Counted from the stretch's first letter, positions 44,501 to 54,845 are shown. The stretch: 64,000 bases of DNA from an uncultured Bacteroidaceae bacterium (GCA_905234735.1 CAJOJA010000010.1:37918-101917); one strand, 5' to 3'. Numbers and translations are program-made. The notes: generated by a model from the letters alone, not told the origin.

Positions 44501-45234
44501 AGGGACGGAGCACGACATACGGCAAAGTCCTGCTGACAGTGCTCATCGGGCTCTGGACGGGGTCTATACGGGCACAAGCGGAGAAGGACAGCCAGAATGC
44601 CGACACCATCACGGATAAAGGACTACGGCAAACTGTGCATTCCGCGATTGCTCGGACGGAACCCCCTTTGGACACAGCCATCGTCGACAGTCTGTTACGC
44701 AAAGGGCTTCCTAAACGCAAAACACCCAATTTCCGCCCCGACCCTACTCGTTCGATGTGGCTGGCACTGGTTATCCCTGGCGGAGGCCAGATATACAACA
44801 GAAAATTGTGGAAACTGCCCATCGTGTACGGAGGATTTTTGGGATGTGCGTATGCACTGACATGGAACAACCAAATGCTACGCGACTATTCGCAGGCATA
44901 TATTGACATAATGGACAACGACCCTAACACCAAGAGCTACGAAGCCATGCTTCCAATGGGTTACAACATCGAGGGTAAAGAAGAGCGTTTCAAGACGATA
45001 TTCAAGAACAAGAAGGATCACTATCGCAAATATCGTGACATGAGCATCCTCGCCTTTGTAGGGGTATATCTGATTTCTGTCATCGATGCCTATGTCGATG
45101 CCGAACTGTCGACATTCGATATCAGCCGCGACCTGAGTCTCCATTTGGAGCCAGCCGTAATAAACACAGGAGTGCCGACAATGCGCAACCAACGACAAAA
45201 CAGTTATGGACTGTCGTGCAGCCTGACGTTTTGA
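44497..45234 (+). CDS. DUF5683-type membrane-associated protein
   Basis: 245 residues. Start TTG at 44497 overlapping the parB stop; chosen because the signal-peptide-like stretch LLTVLIGLWTGSIRAQA follows and the next in-frame Met is near residue 87. SMWLALVIPGGGQIYNRKLW followed by a hydrophobic segment is the DUF5683 signature as I recall it; a second hydrophobic segment (ILAFVGVYLISVIDAYVDA) lies near residue 190. Role unknown; conserved next to parAB and the transglycosylase in Bacteroidales, to my recollection. Confidence 0.75.
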   Translation: MKGRSTTYGKVLLTVLIGLWTGSIRAQAEKDSQNADTITDKGLRQTVHSAIARTEPPLDTAIVDSLLRKGLPKRKTPNFRPDPTRSMWLALVIPGGGQIYNRKLWKLPIVYGGFLGCAYALTWNNQMLRDYSQAYIDIMDNDPNTKSYEAMLPMGYNIEGKEERFKTIFKNKKDHYRKYRDMSILAFVGVYLISVIDAYVDAELSTFDISRDLSLHLEPAVINTGVPTMRNQRQNSYGLSCSLTF

Positions 45235-45261
45235 ATTATGAATAGAAACTGACAAAGACTT

Positions 45262-46530
45262 ATGAACATACGCAACACACTAATTATAGGACTGACATTT
45301 GTGTTCTCACATACAGCGGTAGCACAGAACGAGATAACTGTTCACGACGACCGTATCGGCCAAGACGAGCAGATAACACTTCCGGAGGGCATGCTATCGG
45401 TGGAGCTGGATAGCCTGCTACGAGCATGGAACAACCGCAACTACCTGACCCCCGACGAGAACTGCGAAACAAGTAACGATAATCCCGTCTTCGAAAAAGA
45501 GGATTACATTACCCGACTGAGCCACTTGCCCAACGTCATTGACATGCCCTATAACGAAGTGGTGCGCCAATTCATCGACCAGTACAGCGGACGGCTGCGC
45601 CGTTCCGTCGGCATCATGCTTGGAGCCAGTAATTTCTACTTCCCGTTGTTTGAGGAAGCACTGGAAAGTTACCAACTCCCCTTGGAACTTAAGTACCTAC
45701 CCATCATCGAGAGTGCACTGAACCCTGGTGCCACCAGTCGCGCGGGGGCTGCAGGACTATGGCAATTCATGGTTTCCACAGGTAAACAGTACGGACTGGA
45801 AATAACCAGCCTCATCGACGAGCGTCGCGACCCCATTAAATCCAGCTATGCCGCAGCCCGTTACCTAAAAGACTTGTATGATATCTTCGGTGACTGGACA
45901 TTGGTTATTGCCTCTTATAATTGTGGTCCACAAAACGTATCGAAGGCCATCAAACGGGCCGGAGGTGTAAAAGACTATTGGACTATTTACCCCTATCTCC
46001 CAACCGAAACACGCGGCTATGTACCGGCCTTCATTGCAGCCAACTACATCATGACATACTATTGCGAGCACAACATCTGTCCTTCCAAGGCACATTTACC
46101 TGCAGTTACCGATACCGTCATCGTCAACCGAGACATCCGCTTCGAACAAATACAGGAACTGTGCGGCATCAACATAGAGGAACTTCGTGCTCTTAACCCA
46201 CAATACCGCACTACATTGGTTCCTGGAGGAGCCCGACCGCTGTCCATTCGCATGTCACCCGAAGCCATCAGTGCCTTCATTGAGGCTGGTGACTCTGTCT
46301 ATACGCACCGAGCCAACGAGCTGTTTAGCAAGAAGGAGAAGGAAGTGGCCGTACAGACCACCACAACTGCCAACACCAATAACCGAGGGGCCAAATACGT
46401 AACAGTCAGAGCAGGCGACACACTCGGAGCTATAGCCCGCAGGTACCACACTACGGTGAATAGCATCAGGCGGCTGAACGGCATACGCGGCAATAACATT
46501 CGTGCCGGAAAGAAAATTAGAGTGAGGTGA
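45262..46530 (+). CDS. Membrane-bound lytic transglycosylase with SLT and LysM domains (MltD-like)
   Basis: 422 residues, signal peptide ending AVAQ. The SLT domain (about 145-280) has the catalytic glutamate in LPIIESALNPGATSRAGAAG, with LWQFM and SYNCGPQNV typical of the fold. A LysM peptidoglycan-binding domain ends the protein (YVTVRAGDTLGAIARRYHTT). It cleaves glycan strands with 1,6-anhydro ring formation. Commonly there are two or more LysM copies; only one clear copy is seen. Confidence 0.92.
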   Translation: MNIRNTLIIGLTFVFSHTAVAQNEITVHDDRIGQDEQITLPEGMLSVELDSLLRAWNNRNYLTPDENCETSNDNPVFEKEDYITRLSHLPNVIDMPYNEVVRQFIDQYSGRLRRSVGIMLGASNFYFPLFEEALESYQLPLELKYLPIIESALNPGATSRAGAAGLWQFMVSTGKQYGLEITSLIDERRDPIKSSYAAARYLKDLYDIFGDWTLVIASYNCGPQNVSKAIKRAGGVKDYWTIYPYLPTETRGYVPAFIAANYIMTYYCEHNICPSKAHLPAVTDTVIVNRDIRFEQIQELCGINIEELRALNPQYRTTLVPGGARPLSIRMSPEAISAFIEAGDSVYTHRANELFSKKEKEVAVQTTTTANTNNRGAKYVTVRAGDTLGAIARRYHTTVNSIRRLNGIRGNNIRAGKKIRVR

Positions 46531-46570
46531 TGGAAGAGAATTAGAGATTAGGGATTTAGAGACATAGACT

Positions 46571-48820
46571 ATGGACGAGTTGAAGATTAGAGAACAAGAG
46601 GACGAACGCATGGTGAACGAGGCGTTCCAGCATTTGTTGGAAACCTACCTGAAGAGTCATCACCGCAAGAAAGTAGACCTTATTACCAAGGCCTTCAACT
46701 TTGCCTGTAAAGCACATGAAGGTGTTCGCCGTCTTTCCGGCGAACCCTATATCATGCACCCCATAGCCGTAGCCCAGATTGCCAGCGAGGAAATCGGACT
46801 GGGCAGTACAAGCATTTGCTCGGCCCTGCTACACGACGTGGTGGAAGACACCGACTATACCGTCACCGACATCGAGAACATCTTCGGTCCGAAGATTGCC
46901 CAGATTGTGGACGGACTGACCAAAATCTCAGGTGGCATCTTCGGCGACAAGACCTCCAGCCAGGTGGAGAATTTCAAGAAACTGCTGTTGACTATGAGTG
47001 ATGACATTCGCGTCATCCTCATCAAGATTTCTGACCGCCTGCACAATATGCGCACTCTGGGTAGTCAGCTACCTCACAAACAATACAAAATAGCCGGTGA
47101 GACCCTGAGCATTTATGCCCCGCTTGCTTACCGTCTGGGACTGAACAAAATTAAGGAGGAACTGGAGAATCTGAGTTTCAGCTACGAGCATCCTGAGGAA
47201 TGTGCTCTCATACAGCAACGTTTGGACGAAATGCACAGCAACCTGACAAGCATTTACGATGATTTCGTTGGTCCCATCAGTGCGGAGTTGGACAAGCACG
47301 GCATTAAGTACACCATCAAGGCACGCATCAAACGCCCCTATAGCATTTGGAAAAAAATGCAGACGAAGCACGTCTCCTTTGAGGACGTATTCGACATCCT
47401 GGCTGTGCGCATTGTGTTCACTCCCAAAGACCCCAAGGACGAGATTGCCGAGTGCATGCAGATTTACGCATACGTTTCCGCTCCCTATACCGAACACCCT
47501 GAACGCTTCCGTAATTGGCTGCGCACCCCAAAAAGCAATGGTTACCAGGCTGTCCATACCACACTGATGAGCAAAGCCGGAAAATGGATTGAGGTACAGA
47601 TACGCAGCGAGCGCATGGACGAAATCGCCGAGCAGGGATTTGCGGCCCATTGGAAATACAAGGATGGCGAGAAGACTTCCGAGGAAAGCGAGAGCGAACT
47701 GGACAAGTGGTTGCAGACCATCAAGGAAATCCTGGATGACCCACAGCCCAGCGGCATGGACTTTCTGGACACCATAAAACTGAACCTATACTCCAACGAA
47801 CTCTTCGTTCTCACCCCCAAGGGCGATGTAAAGAAAATGCCCGTAGGCAGCACCGTTCTGGACTTTGCATTCACTATTCACACCGTTGTCGGCACCCACT
47901 GCATCGGAGCTAAAGTCAACCACAAGTTGGCATCCCTCAACTACGTGCTACGGGGAGGCGACCAAGTGGAAATACTTACCTCCAAAGACGCACAGGTTAA
48001 ACGCGAATGGCTCAGTTTCGTCACTACTGCAAAGGCCCAAAATAAGATTCAGGCACTGCTCCGTCGCGAAGAAAGAGAGAAACAAAAGGAAGGCGAACAG
48101 ATGTTGGCCGACTTCCTCCACCAGTATGAGACTGAGCCCAGTAGCATGAATGTGGACAAACTATGCAGTCTCCACCAACTGAAGAACCGCGAACAGCTCT
48201 ATGCAGCCATCGGCTTGGGCACCATCACCCTGGGCGATACAGATATCAACCACCTGCGAGCAAAAAAGGAGTCTAAGCAATGGTCGCGTTACTTGAAGAG
48301 AATATTCCGTCGCAACGAAGAGAAGTCAGAACCCGACAACGCAGTGTCTACGGCTCAACCCAAAATCGACCGTAAGAAACCCCTCATCCTTAATGAGGAG
48401 AACATCGGACATTATATTATCGGTGAATGTTGTCACCCCATACCCGGCGACGATGTTTTGGGTTATTTTGATGCAGCCGGACGCATCACTATCCATAAAC
48501 GCCAATGTCCCGAGGCAAACCGTCTGAAGACCGCTGATGGCAATCATATCCTGGCAGCACAATGGGATACGCACAAACGTCTGTTCTTTCCCGCCACCAT
48601 CCGCATCGAGGGCATCGACCATGTGGGAGTGGTTTTGAACATTGCCACCATTCTTTCACAGCAACTCAACGTCAACATCCACCGCCTCACCATCGAGGCC
48701 CGTGACGGCATTTTCCAAGGGGAGATAAACCTGCAAGTACACGATGTCGAAGACGTTCGCACTATCTGCAGGAATCTGAAGAAAATAAAAGAAATAAAGG
48801 TTGTAAGCCGCATATCATAA
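46571..48820 (+). CDS. Bifunctional (p)ppGpp synthetase/hydrolase
   Basis: 749 residues, RelA/SpoT family. The hydrolase HD domain keeps the histidines and LLHDVVEDTDYT motif (near residue 88), so hydrolysis should be active. The synthetase domain (about 240-350) has YTIKARIKRPYSIWKKMQ and DILAVRIVF. TGS (near 400-465, VLTPKGDVKKMPVGSTVLDF) and a C-terminal ACT domain (INLQVHDVEDVRTICRNLKK) follow. It is the stringent-response enzyme; starts 40 bases after the transglycosylase. Confidence 0.94.
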   Translation: MDELKIREQEDERMVNEAFQHLLETYLKSHHRKKVDLITKAFNFACKAHEGVRRLSGEPYIMHPIAVAQIASEEIGLGSTSICSALLHDVVEDTDYTVTDIENIFGPKIAQIVDGLTKISGGIFGDKTSSQVENFKKLLLTMSDDIRVILIKISDRLHNMRTLGSQLPHKQYKIAGETLSIYAPLAYRLGLNKIKEELENLSFSYEHPEECALIQQRLDEMHSNLTSIYDDFVGPISAELDKHGIKYTIKARIKRPYSIWKKMQTKHVSFEDVFDILAVRIVFTPKDPKDEIAECMQIYAYVSAPYTEHPERFRNWLRTPKSNGYQAVHTTLMSKAGKWIEVQIRSERMDEIAEQGFAAHWKYKDGEKTSEESESELDKWLQTIKEILDDPQPSGMDFLDTIKLNLYSNELFVLTPKGDVKKMPVGSTVLDFAFTIHTVVGTHCIGAKVNHKLASLNYVLRGGDQVEILTSKDAQVKREWLSFVTTAKAQNKIQALLRREEREKQKEGEQMLADFLHQYETEPSSMNVDKLCSLHQLKNREQLYAAIGLGTITLGDTDINHLRAKKESKQWSRYLKRIFRRNEEKSEPDNAVSTAQPKIDRKKPLILNEENIGHYIIGECCHPIPGDDVLGYFDAAGRITIHKRQCPEANRLKTADGNHILAAQWDTHKRLFFPATIRIEGIDHVGVVLNIATILSQQLNVNIHRLTIEARDGIFQGEINLQVHDVEDVRTICRNLKKIKEIKVVSRIS

Positions 48821-48860
48821 GAGACTGAAACGTGTATTTATTATATATGAATAGTGCAGT

Positions 48861-50174
48861 ATGAGCAATTTGGTAGCCATTGTAGGCCGCCCCAACGTGG
48901 GCAAGAGCACCCTTTTCAATCGTCTGACCCAGACGCGCCATGCCATAGTGAGCGACGAAGCCGGTACCACACGCGACCGCCAGTATGGCAAGTGCGAATG
49001 GACAGGACATGAATTCTCCGTAGTTGACACAGGTGGATGGGTTGTTAATTCAGACGACATCTTCGAGGAGGAAATCCGTAAGCAGGTGACCGTAGCCACG
49101 GAAGAGGCAGACGTCATTCTTTTCCTCGTCGACGTGAATAGCGGCATCACCGACCTTGATGCCGAAGTTGCATCCATTCTGCGCCGCTCCCCGAAGCCCG
49201 TAATCTTGGTATGCAACAAGACTGACAACAACGACCAACAATATCTTGCCGCAGAATTTTACGGACTGGGTCTGGGCGACCCATGGTGCATCTCCTCTGC
49301 TACGGGCAGTGGTACGGGTGACCTGCTGGATCATATCATCGAGTCGTTGCCCAAGAAATCTGACGAGACCCCCGAAGCCAACATCCCACGCTTTGCCGTA
49401 GTCGGTCGCCCCAACGTGGGCAAAAGCAGTCTCGTGAATGCCTTCATCGGTGAAGACCGTCACATTGTCACCGATATTGCCGGCACGACACGCGACAGCA
49501 TCTACACACGCTTCAATAAGTTCGGCCTTGACTTCTTCCTTGTCGATACAGCCGGCATACGGCGAAAAAATAAAGTATCGGAAGATCTGGAGTTCTACAG
49601 CGTCATGCGCTCTATCCGGTCCATCGAGAATTCCGATGTCTGCATTTTGATGATTGATGCCACGCGCGGCATCGAGGGACAGGACATGAACATCTTCCAA
49701 CTCATACAAAAGAACCAGAAGAGCCTCGTGGTGGTTGTTAACAAGTGGGATCTTGTACCCGATAAGAACCAAAAGGTGATGGATACCTTCATCGATGCCA
49801 TCCGTAACCGCATGGCCCCGTTCACCGACTTCCCCATCATCTTCTCCTCTGCCTTGACCAAGCAGCGCATCTTCCGTATTCTGGAGGAGGCCAAGCAAGT
49901 CTACGACAATCGCATACGCCGTGTCGGCACCACTCGCCTCAACGAAGAAATGCTGCCCCTCATCGAGGCTTTTCCACCCCCAAGCATGAAGGGTAAGTAC
50001 ATAAAAATCAAGTACTGTACGCAAGTACCTGAGACACGTGTCCCCACCTTTGTCTTCTATGCCAACCTGCCCCAATACGTGCGTGAACCCTATCGTCGTT
50101 TCCTCGAAAATAAGATTCGTGAACGCTGGCAGTTCAGCGGATGCCCTATTAACATATTCATCCGACAGAAATGA
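48861..50174 (+). CDS. der: Ribosome-assembly GTPase Der (EngA)
   Basis: 437 residues. Two consecutive GTPase domains each with GRPNVGKS (residues 9-16 and about 178-185), DTGGW / DTAGI switch II and NKTD / NKWD specificity motifs, then a KH-like C-terminal domain. Acts in 50S assembly. The next ORF overlaps its stop by ATGA. Confidence 0.95.
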   Translation: MSNLVAIVGRPNVGKSTLFNRLTQTRHAIVSDEAGTTRDRQYGKCEWTGHEFSVVDTGGWVVNSDDIFEEEIRKQVTVATEEADVILFLVDVNSGITDLDAEVASILRRSPKPVILVCNKTDNNDQQYLAAEFYGLGLGDPWCISSATGSGTGDLLDHIIESLPKKSDETPEANIPRFAVVGRPNVGKSSLVNAFIGEDRHIVTDIAGTTRDSIYTRFNKFGLDFFLVDTAGIRRKNKVSEDLEFYSVMRSIRSIENSDVCILMIDATRGIEGQDMNIFQLIQKNQKSLVVVVNKWDLVPDKNQKVMDTFIDAIRNRMAPFTDFPIIFSSALTKQRIFRILEEAKQVYDNRIRRVGTTRLNEEMLPLIEAFPPPSMKGKYIKIKYCTQVPETRVPTFVFYANLPQYVREPYRRFLENKIRERWQFSGCPINIFIRQK

Positions 50175-50551
50175 GAAAAATACTTTACCTCCCTCTCCTT
50201 CTGTCGCTATGCCTTCTTTCTTGCAACAAGCGAAGCGATGCACCCAGTCTGGCAGCAGAACGTTACTATGGGTATCTCATTGAAGGAGATGTGGACAACT
50301 ATATGCGTGGCATGGCCGACTACGACAGTCTTCCCGAAGACTATCGCAGTCAATTGCGCGACATGTTTCTGCAATACCTCGATCACGAACAGAAGTTACA
50401 TGGCGGCATCACTTCGGCCCAAGCCGTTCGCGACACCCTTATCGATTCTCTCCGTGCACATGTCTTCCTCAACATTCAGTTTGGCGACAGCACACTTGAA
50501 CAAGTGTCCATGCCTCTTGTCCTCACCCCCGAAGGCTGGCGCATGAAATAA
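50171..50551 (+). CDS. Small lipoprotein, NTF2-like
   Basis: 126 residues. Lipobox LCLLSC gives an acylated Cys18. The mature part ([29 protein letters not shown]) resembles DUF4878-type, NTF2-like small lipoproteins. Translationally coupled to der. A convergent tRNA-Phe lies downstream with a shared hairpin terminator. Function unknown. Confidence 0.72.
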   Translation: MRKILYLPLLLSLCLLSCNKRSDAPSLAAERYYGYLIEGDVDNYMRGMADYDSLPEDYRSQLRDMFLQYLDHEQKLHGGITSAQAVRDTLIDSLRAHVFLNIQFGDSTLEQVSMPLVLTPEGWRMK

Positions 50552-50559
50552 GAGATCAA

Positions 50560-50605
50560 CAAGAGAAAGGCGGCAACTTCGTATGAAATTGCCGCCTTTC
50601 TCTTG
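50560..50605. terminator. Bidirectional hairpin terminator
   Basis: CAAGAGAAAGGCGGCAA pairs perfectly over 17 bases with TTGCCGCCTTTCTCTTG around a 12-base loop. It separates the lipoprotein gene from the convergent tRNA-Phe; only short T runs follow. Confidence 0.8.
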
Positions 50606-50608
50606 CTG

Positions 50609-50681
50609 TGGTGTCACCAGGAATCGAACCGGGGACACAAGGATTTTCAGTCCTTTGCTCTACCAACTGAGCTATGACACC
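50609..50681 (-). tRNA. tRNA-Phe (anticodon GAA)
   Basis: 73 bases; acceptor GGTGTCA/TGACACC, anticodon loop CTGAAAA, T arm with GGTTCGATTCC. Discriminator A, no encoded CCA. Confidence 0.94.
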
Positions 50682-50697
50682 ATCTCAAATGCGAGTG

Positions 50698-50705
50698 CAA
50701 AGGTA
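50698..50705 (-). promoter_or_regulatory. Putative -7 box of tRNA-Phe
   Basis: TACCTTTG on the minus strand, 17 bases before the mature tRNA 5' end. Confidence 0.6.
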
Positions 50706-50788
50706 CGAACTTATTTTGACATAACCAAATATTTTAATGAAAAAGTGAAATTTTTAATCATATATTTTTAATTTATAATTTATTGTTG

Positions 50789-50796
50789 TACCTTTG
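50789..50796 (+). promoter_or_regulatory. Putative -7 box of tRNA-Pro
   Basis: TACCTTTG, 29 bases before the mature 5' end, preceded by a very AT-rich stretch. The divergent tRNA-Phe and tRNA-Pro promoters are about 85 bases apart. It may also serve the downstream flippase gene. Confidence 0.6.
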
Positions 50797-50824
50797 CACC
50801 CGTTAAAAGCTCCATTGGGGCTCT

Positions 50825-50897
50825 CGGATAGTAGCGCAGTTGGTAGCGTACCACGTTCGGGACGTGGGGGTCGGGAGTTCGAGTCTCCTCTATCCGA
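50825..50897 (+). tRNA. tRNA-Pro (anticodon CGG)
   Basis: 73 bases; acceptor CGGATAG/CTATCCG (C1-G72 as usual for proline), anticodon stem CCACG/CGTGG with loop TTCGGGA, discriminator A. The flippase gene starts 34 bases downstream, so read-through is plausible. Confidence 0.93.
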
Positions 50898-50931
50898 CTT
50901 ATAAACCCGAGATATTTTCCATCGCGATTAA

Positions 50932-52371
50932 ATGGCTTCACTGAAAGAGCGTACGGCGAAAGGGTTCCTTTGGGGCATGGTGAATAACGGCATGACACAG
51001 ATTCTGAATGCCGTGTTCGGGATTATACTTTTGAATCTGCTTCTCCCCGAGGATTATGGAAAGATTGCCATGCTGATGGTGTTTGCCAATATCGCCAGCA
51101 CCTTGCAGGAAAGTGGTTTCCGACAGGCATTGTGCAACCTGCGCAATCCCTCGCAGCGCGACTATAATGCAGTCTTTTGGTTCAACATCGGGGTTTCGGC
51201 TTTGCTCTATGTCGTATTGTTTCTACTGGCACCGGTCATCGTTAGGTTTTACGACGATTCCGACCTGCTTTGGCTCTCCCGTTACCTATTCTTAGGTTTT
51301 TTCATTTCAAGTTTCGGTATAGTACAACGTGCCTATCTGTTTATCCACTTGATGAACCGACAGAATGCCGTCATTGGCATTGTATCCCTCATTGTTTCTG
51401 GAACTGTGGGTGTAATCATGGCCAGTCATGGCATGGCCTACTGGGGACTGGCCACCCAGCAAGTCCTCTACATCTTTGTCGTGGCTGTCATGGCTTGGTT
51501 CTATTCTCCGTGGCGTCCTTCGTTCCACATAGACCTCCGACCCGCCTGGCAGATGTTTGGATTCAGCAGTAAACTGCTACTGCAGAACCTCTTCAACAAC
51601 CTTAACGCCCACGCTTTCGGTGTATTGCTCGGACGTTTCTATGGCGACTATTCAGCCGGAGTATACTCCAACGCCCGCAAATGGGACGACATGGGCATCA
51701 ATACGGTCAACGGCATGGTGACAGAGGTTGCACAACCCGTATTAACCCGCGTACGCGATGACAAGGGGCGCTACTGCCATGTATTCCGGAAGATGCTGCG
51801 ATTCGTATCGTTCATCTCTTTCCCCGTCATGCTGGGCATTGGACTTATTGCCCGTGACTTTCTACTCATTGTGGGAGGAGAGAAATGGTTGGAGAGTGCC
51901 ACCCTCCTGAGTATGCTCAGTGTATACGGTGCCTTCTTCCCTATTACGACGCTGTATTCCAACCTCACTATCAGTCAAGGACGTTCGGGCATAAACCTGT
52001 GGTGCACCGTGGTCTTATGCGTACTCATTTGGATAGGCCTCATCGCCCTCCATCCGTATGGACTACGAGTGATGGTGATGTTCTTCATCGTGCTGAACAT
52101 CCTCTGGTTGGCTGTATGGCAATGGTTTGCCTGGCGCTTGGTCGGCCTTAACCCATGGGATGCAGTAAAGGACATAGCGCCGTTCTTCGTCTTCACTATA
52201 GCCGTAATGGCCTTAACCTGGCGGCTGACACTCAGCATGGAGAATATCTGGCTTCGCCTCATCTGCAAGATGGTGGTTGCAGCCACACTCTATGGCGGAA
52301 TCATGTGGCTGAGCAGAGCTCGTATTATGCGCGAAAGCATCGAATATTTAGCACATCGTCGCTATGAATAA
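50932..52371 (+). CDS. Polysaccharide flippase of the MOP superfamily (Wzx-like)
   Basis: 479 residues with about 12-14 membrane helices. The start (LKERTAKGFLWGMVNNGMTQ) and the segment GFRQALCNLRNPSQRDYNAVFW are typical of the WzxC-like branch that moves lipid-linked oligosaccharides across the inner membrane. It opens the glycan cluster. The stop overlaps the next start by 8 bases. Confidence 0.88.
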   Translation: MASLKERTAKGFLWGMVNNGMTQILNAVFGIILLNLLLPEDYGKIAMLMVFANIASTLQESGFRQALCNLRNPSQRDYNAVFWFNIGVSALLYVVLFLLAPVIVRFYDDSDLLWLSRYLFLGFFISSFGIVQRAYLFIHLMNRQNAVIGIVSLIVSGTVGVIMASHGMAYWGLATQQVLYIFVVAVMAWFYSPWRPSFHIDLRPAWQMFGFSSKLLLQNLFNNLNAHAFGVLLGRFYGDYSAGVYSNARKWDDMGINTVNGMVTEVAQPVLTRVRDDKGRYCHVFRKMLRFVSFISFPVMLGIGLIARDFLLIVGGEKWLESATLLSMLSVYGAFFPITTLYSNLTISQGRSGINLWCTVVLCVLIWIGLIALHPYGLRVMVMFFIVLNILWLAVWQWFAWRLVGLNPWDAVKDIAPFFVFTIAVMALTWRLTLSMENIWLRLICKMVVAATLYGGIMWLSRARIMRESIEYLAHRRYE

Positions 52372-53431
52372 ACGAATGGAATGGCTGGATGCCATGCGAG
52401 GTCTGACCATGATATTGGTCGTAGCTTACCATGTCGCACAGATGTCGTTTGGCATTAGTGAGAAGACGAGTTCTTCGCTTCCCTTTCTGGTACTCTTCCG
52501 CATGCCCTTGTTCTTCTTCGTCAGTGGTTTTCTGGCCTATAAGGGAGACTTCGCATGGACGTGGACCAACACAATGAGCCTTACTTGGAAAAAGGTAAAA
52601 ATACAGGTTCTGCCTGCCTTAGTTTTCCTTTGTGCCTTCATCATACTGAAACGTCCCGAGTTCTGGGGTAGTTTCGAATATGCAATGAAGAGTCCCACGA
52701 AGATGGGCTATTGGTTCACGTGGGTTCTCTTGCACATGTTCATCATCTACTATGCAGCTTGTATGCTTCAAAGTTATGTAAACAGCAAATTCCCAAAGAA
52801 TCGATATCCTAATATTGTCATTTGGACGTTGTTCCTTCTCAGCCTTATTGTCTACGAGTCACTCTATTTGCCCGACTTGACCTACTACAAGGAACCCTTC
52901 TTCCGTTACTCCAGTCTGATAAAGACGATGAACTTCCTGCCTTTCTTCCTTTTTGGCAATCTCACCCACCGCTACTGGACAACATTGCAAAGGCTGACAG
53001 CCACCTGCTCGTCGTGGTTCGTACCCATGCTTATGATTGTGGCCTTCATATCGTGTGCCGACATATTCCGTTGGCACGCATGCAAGATGGAATGGGCAAA
53101 TCTGCCACGCACCACGGCCATGTATTCACTACTCGTCATCATGATAGTCTTTTTCTACCACTATCAAGCGTGGTTTACCCACGAACGAGTCATTGGTCGT
53201 TTTCTGCAATATATAGGTGTACGTACGCTGGACGTATATCTTCTGCACTTCATTCTACTTCCCAAGATGCCTCAGGTGGGGCAGTGGCTGAACGCCAACC
53301 GGCCGAATTTCGTACTTGAAATCGTGACGTCGTTCTCCGTAGCCCTAGTGGTCATTGCCTTCTGCCTGCTTGTCAGTCAGGTGCTGCGCATCAGCCCCCT
53401 GTTCCGCCGATATCTCTTTGGTCGCCACTAA
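52364..53431 (+). CDS. Acyltransferase-3 family membrane protein
   Basis: 355 residues, about 10 membrane segments. KRMEWLDAMRGLTMILVVAYH holds the catalytic-type His of the family, and FLVLFRMPLFFFVSGFL is the second conserved block. Such enzymes O-acetylate or otherwise acylate surface glycans. Overlaps the flippase gene. Confidence 0.85.
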   Translation: MNKRMEWLDAMRGLTMILVVAYHVAQMSFGISEKTSSSLPFLVLFRMPLFFFVSGFLAYKGDFAWTWTNTMSLTWKKVKIQVLPALVFLCAFIILKRPEFWGSFEYAMKSPTKMGYWFTWVLLHMFIIYYAACMLQSYVNSKFPKNRYPNIVIWTLFLLSLIVYESLYLPDLTYYKEPFFRYSSLIKTMNFLPFFLFGNLTHRYWTTLQRLTATCSSWFVPMLMIVAFISCADIFRWHACKMEWANLPRTTAMYSLLVIMIVFFYHYQAWFTHERVIGRFLQYIGVRTLDVYLLHFILLPKMPQVGQWLNANRPNFVLEIVTSFSVALVVIAFCLLVSQVLRISPLFRRYLFGRH

Positions 53432-53435
53432 TGCC

Positions 53436-54344
53436 ATGAACATCGCCTACCTCATATCTGCCCACACCGACGCCCCGCAACTGGCGCGCCTCATTCAAGC
53501 CCTGCATGCAGACGCCGAGTTCTTTGTCCACATCGACCGAAAGTCGGACATCCGTTCTTTCCGAGAGGTTATTCAGACAGAAAATGTCCATTTCATCGAT
53601 AATCGGACAGATATTCGTTGGGGCACATTCCGACAAGTCGAATACCAATTGGCACTATTGGAAGCTGCAATCGACCACCCTACTCACTTCGACCGCATCT
53701 TTTCGTTGAGCGGTCTGGACTATCCGCTCTGGAGCAACCCGCACATCACGCAATGGCTGGAGCGACAGGGCGAGCGTGAGATTCTGAAAGGCTACAAGAT
53801 AGAATCAGACCTTTGCCCGGCTCAGCAGAAGGAACTATACAGCCAATACCGTCCCTTGTTTTCGTTATTGGGCAATCGGTGGGACAACAAGTTAAGCATC
53901 CTCTGCCGCAAGGTGATGACAGCACTCGGCATTCGGCGGAAACTCCATTTCGAGGTGGACGGCAAACGATGGTACCTCTACAAAGGAGCCTCATGGTGGT
54001 GCATCAGCGAGGAACTGGCCCGATACGTAGTGCAGAGCTGTCAGCAGCACCCTGAGATAGCACGTTACTTCCGCCATAGCTTCGGTCCCGACGAATGTCT
54101 CCCCCAGACCATAGTCTTCAATTCCCCCGAATGGGCATCAAAGTGCATGCTCGCCACAGGCAAATATCCTGGTCTGGACGCACTGACGCCCCTGCACCAT
54201 ATCGTCTACGAACCCATCATCAAGGTCATGGATGCTTCGGACTTCCCCACTCTGATGAAGAGCGGAAAGATGTTCGCCCGCAAATTCTGCAGTGGAATAA
54301 GCGATGAAGCGCTGGCATTGATAGATAAGGCACGAAATGCTTGA
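53436..54344 (+). CDS. Core-2/I-branching-type glycosyltransferase
   Basis: 302 residues. The ATG at 53436 (MNIAYLISAHTDAPQLARLI) is chosen; an upstream in-frame start at 53355 would lie inside the acyltransferase gene. IDRKSDIRSF, SLSGLDYPLWSN and GASWWCISEELARYV match the bacterial members of the beta-1,6-N-acetylglucosaminyltransferase (GT14-like) family. Donor and acceptor unknown. Confidence 0.82.
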   Translation: MNIAYLISAHTDAPQLARLIQALHADAEFFVHIDRKSDIRSFREVIQTENVHFIDNRTDIRWGTFRQVEYQLALLEAAIDHPTHFDRIFSLSGLDYPLWSNPHITQWLERQGEREILKGYKIESDLCPAQQKELYSQYRPLFSLLGNRWDNKLSILCRKVMTALGIRRKLHFEVDGKRWYLYKGASWWCISEELARYVVQSCQQHPEIARYFRHSFGPDECLPQTIVFNSPEWASKCMLATGKYPGLDALTPLHHIVYEPIIKVMDASDFPTLMKSGKMFARKFCSGISDEALALIDKARNA

Positions 54345-54363
54345 CCATCGTAAATTATTTTAT

Positions 54364-54371
54364 TACCTTTG
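54364..54371 (+). promoter_or_regulatory. Putative -7 box of the cytidylyltransferase-SDR pair
   Basis: TACCTTTG, 21 bases before the ATG at 54393; suggests this gene pair has its own promoter within the glycan cluster. Confidence 0.55.
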
Positions 54372-54392
54372 TGGCGACAAACCGTAACAACC

Positions 54393-54845
54393 ATGTATAA
54401 TAATAAAGTTGTAGTCTACACCTCGGGAACATTCGATATGTTCCACTCCAACCATCTGAAGATGATTGAGTATGCCCGTGGGCTGGGCGACACCCTGATT
54501 GTGGGCGTAAGCACCGACGAATTGGTGTGCTCCTACAAGCGTCCGCCCATCATACCGTTTGAGGAACGCATAGCCATCATCAAGGCACTGAAGTACCCCG
54601 ACATCGTCATTCCACAACGTTCGCTGGACCATACAGAAATCGTCAAGAAACTGAACATTGACGTATTCGTCGTTGGCGACGACTGGACGGGCAAATACGA
54701 CTATCTGAAGGAATTGGGTGTCACGGTGTTCTACTTCCCCTACGGTTCAGGTACATCCTCGACAAGCATCAAGAAGGAAATCGTGGACCGCTACGACGAA
54801 ATTAAGAGCAAGATAGACCATCAACCTAATCCGGACATCAAATGA
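54393..54845 (+). CDS. TagD-like (glycerol-3-phosphate-type) cytidylyltransferase
   Basis: 150 residues. VVVYTSGTFDMFHSNHLKMI holds the nucleotidyl-transfer motif; the usual HxGH is HSNH here, with Asn replacing Gly. RSLDHTEIVKKLNIDVFVVG and the C-terminal SGTSSTSIKKEI (STSxIK-like) complete the family pattern. It would make a CDP-activated alcohol for transfer to a surface polymer. The start at 54393 places the promoter just upstream. It overlaps the SDR gene by ATGA. The alcohol could be glycerol phosphate or another polyol phosphate. Confidence 0.84.
   Translation: MYNNKVVVYTSGTFDMFHSNHLKMIEYARGLGDTLIVGVSTDELVCSYKRPPIIPFEERIAIIKALKYPDIVIPQRSLDHTEIVKKLNIDVFVVGDDWTGKYDYLKELGVTVFYFPYGSGTSSTSIKKEIVDRYDEIKSKIDHQPNPDIK

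Noticed and set aside
49050..50243. 397-codon minus-strand frame
   Set aside because: Antisense to der; the GTPase motifs on the plus strand are unambiguous.
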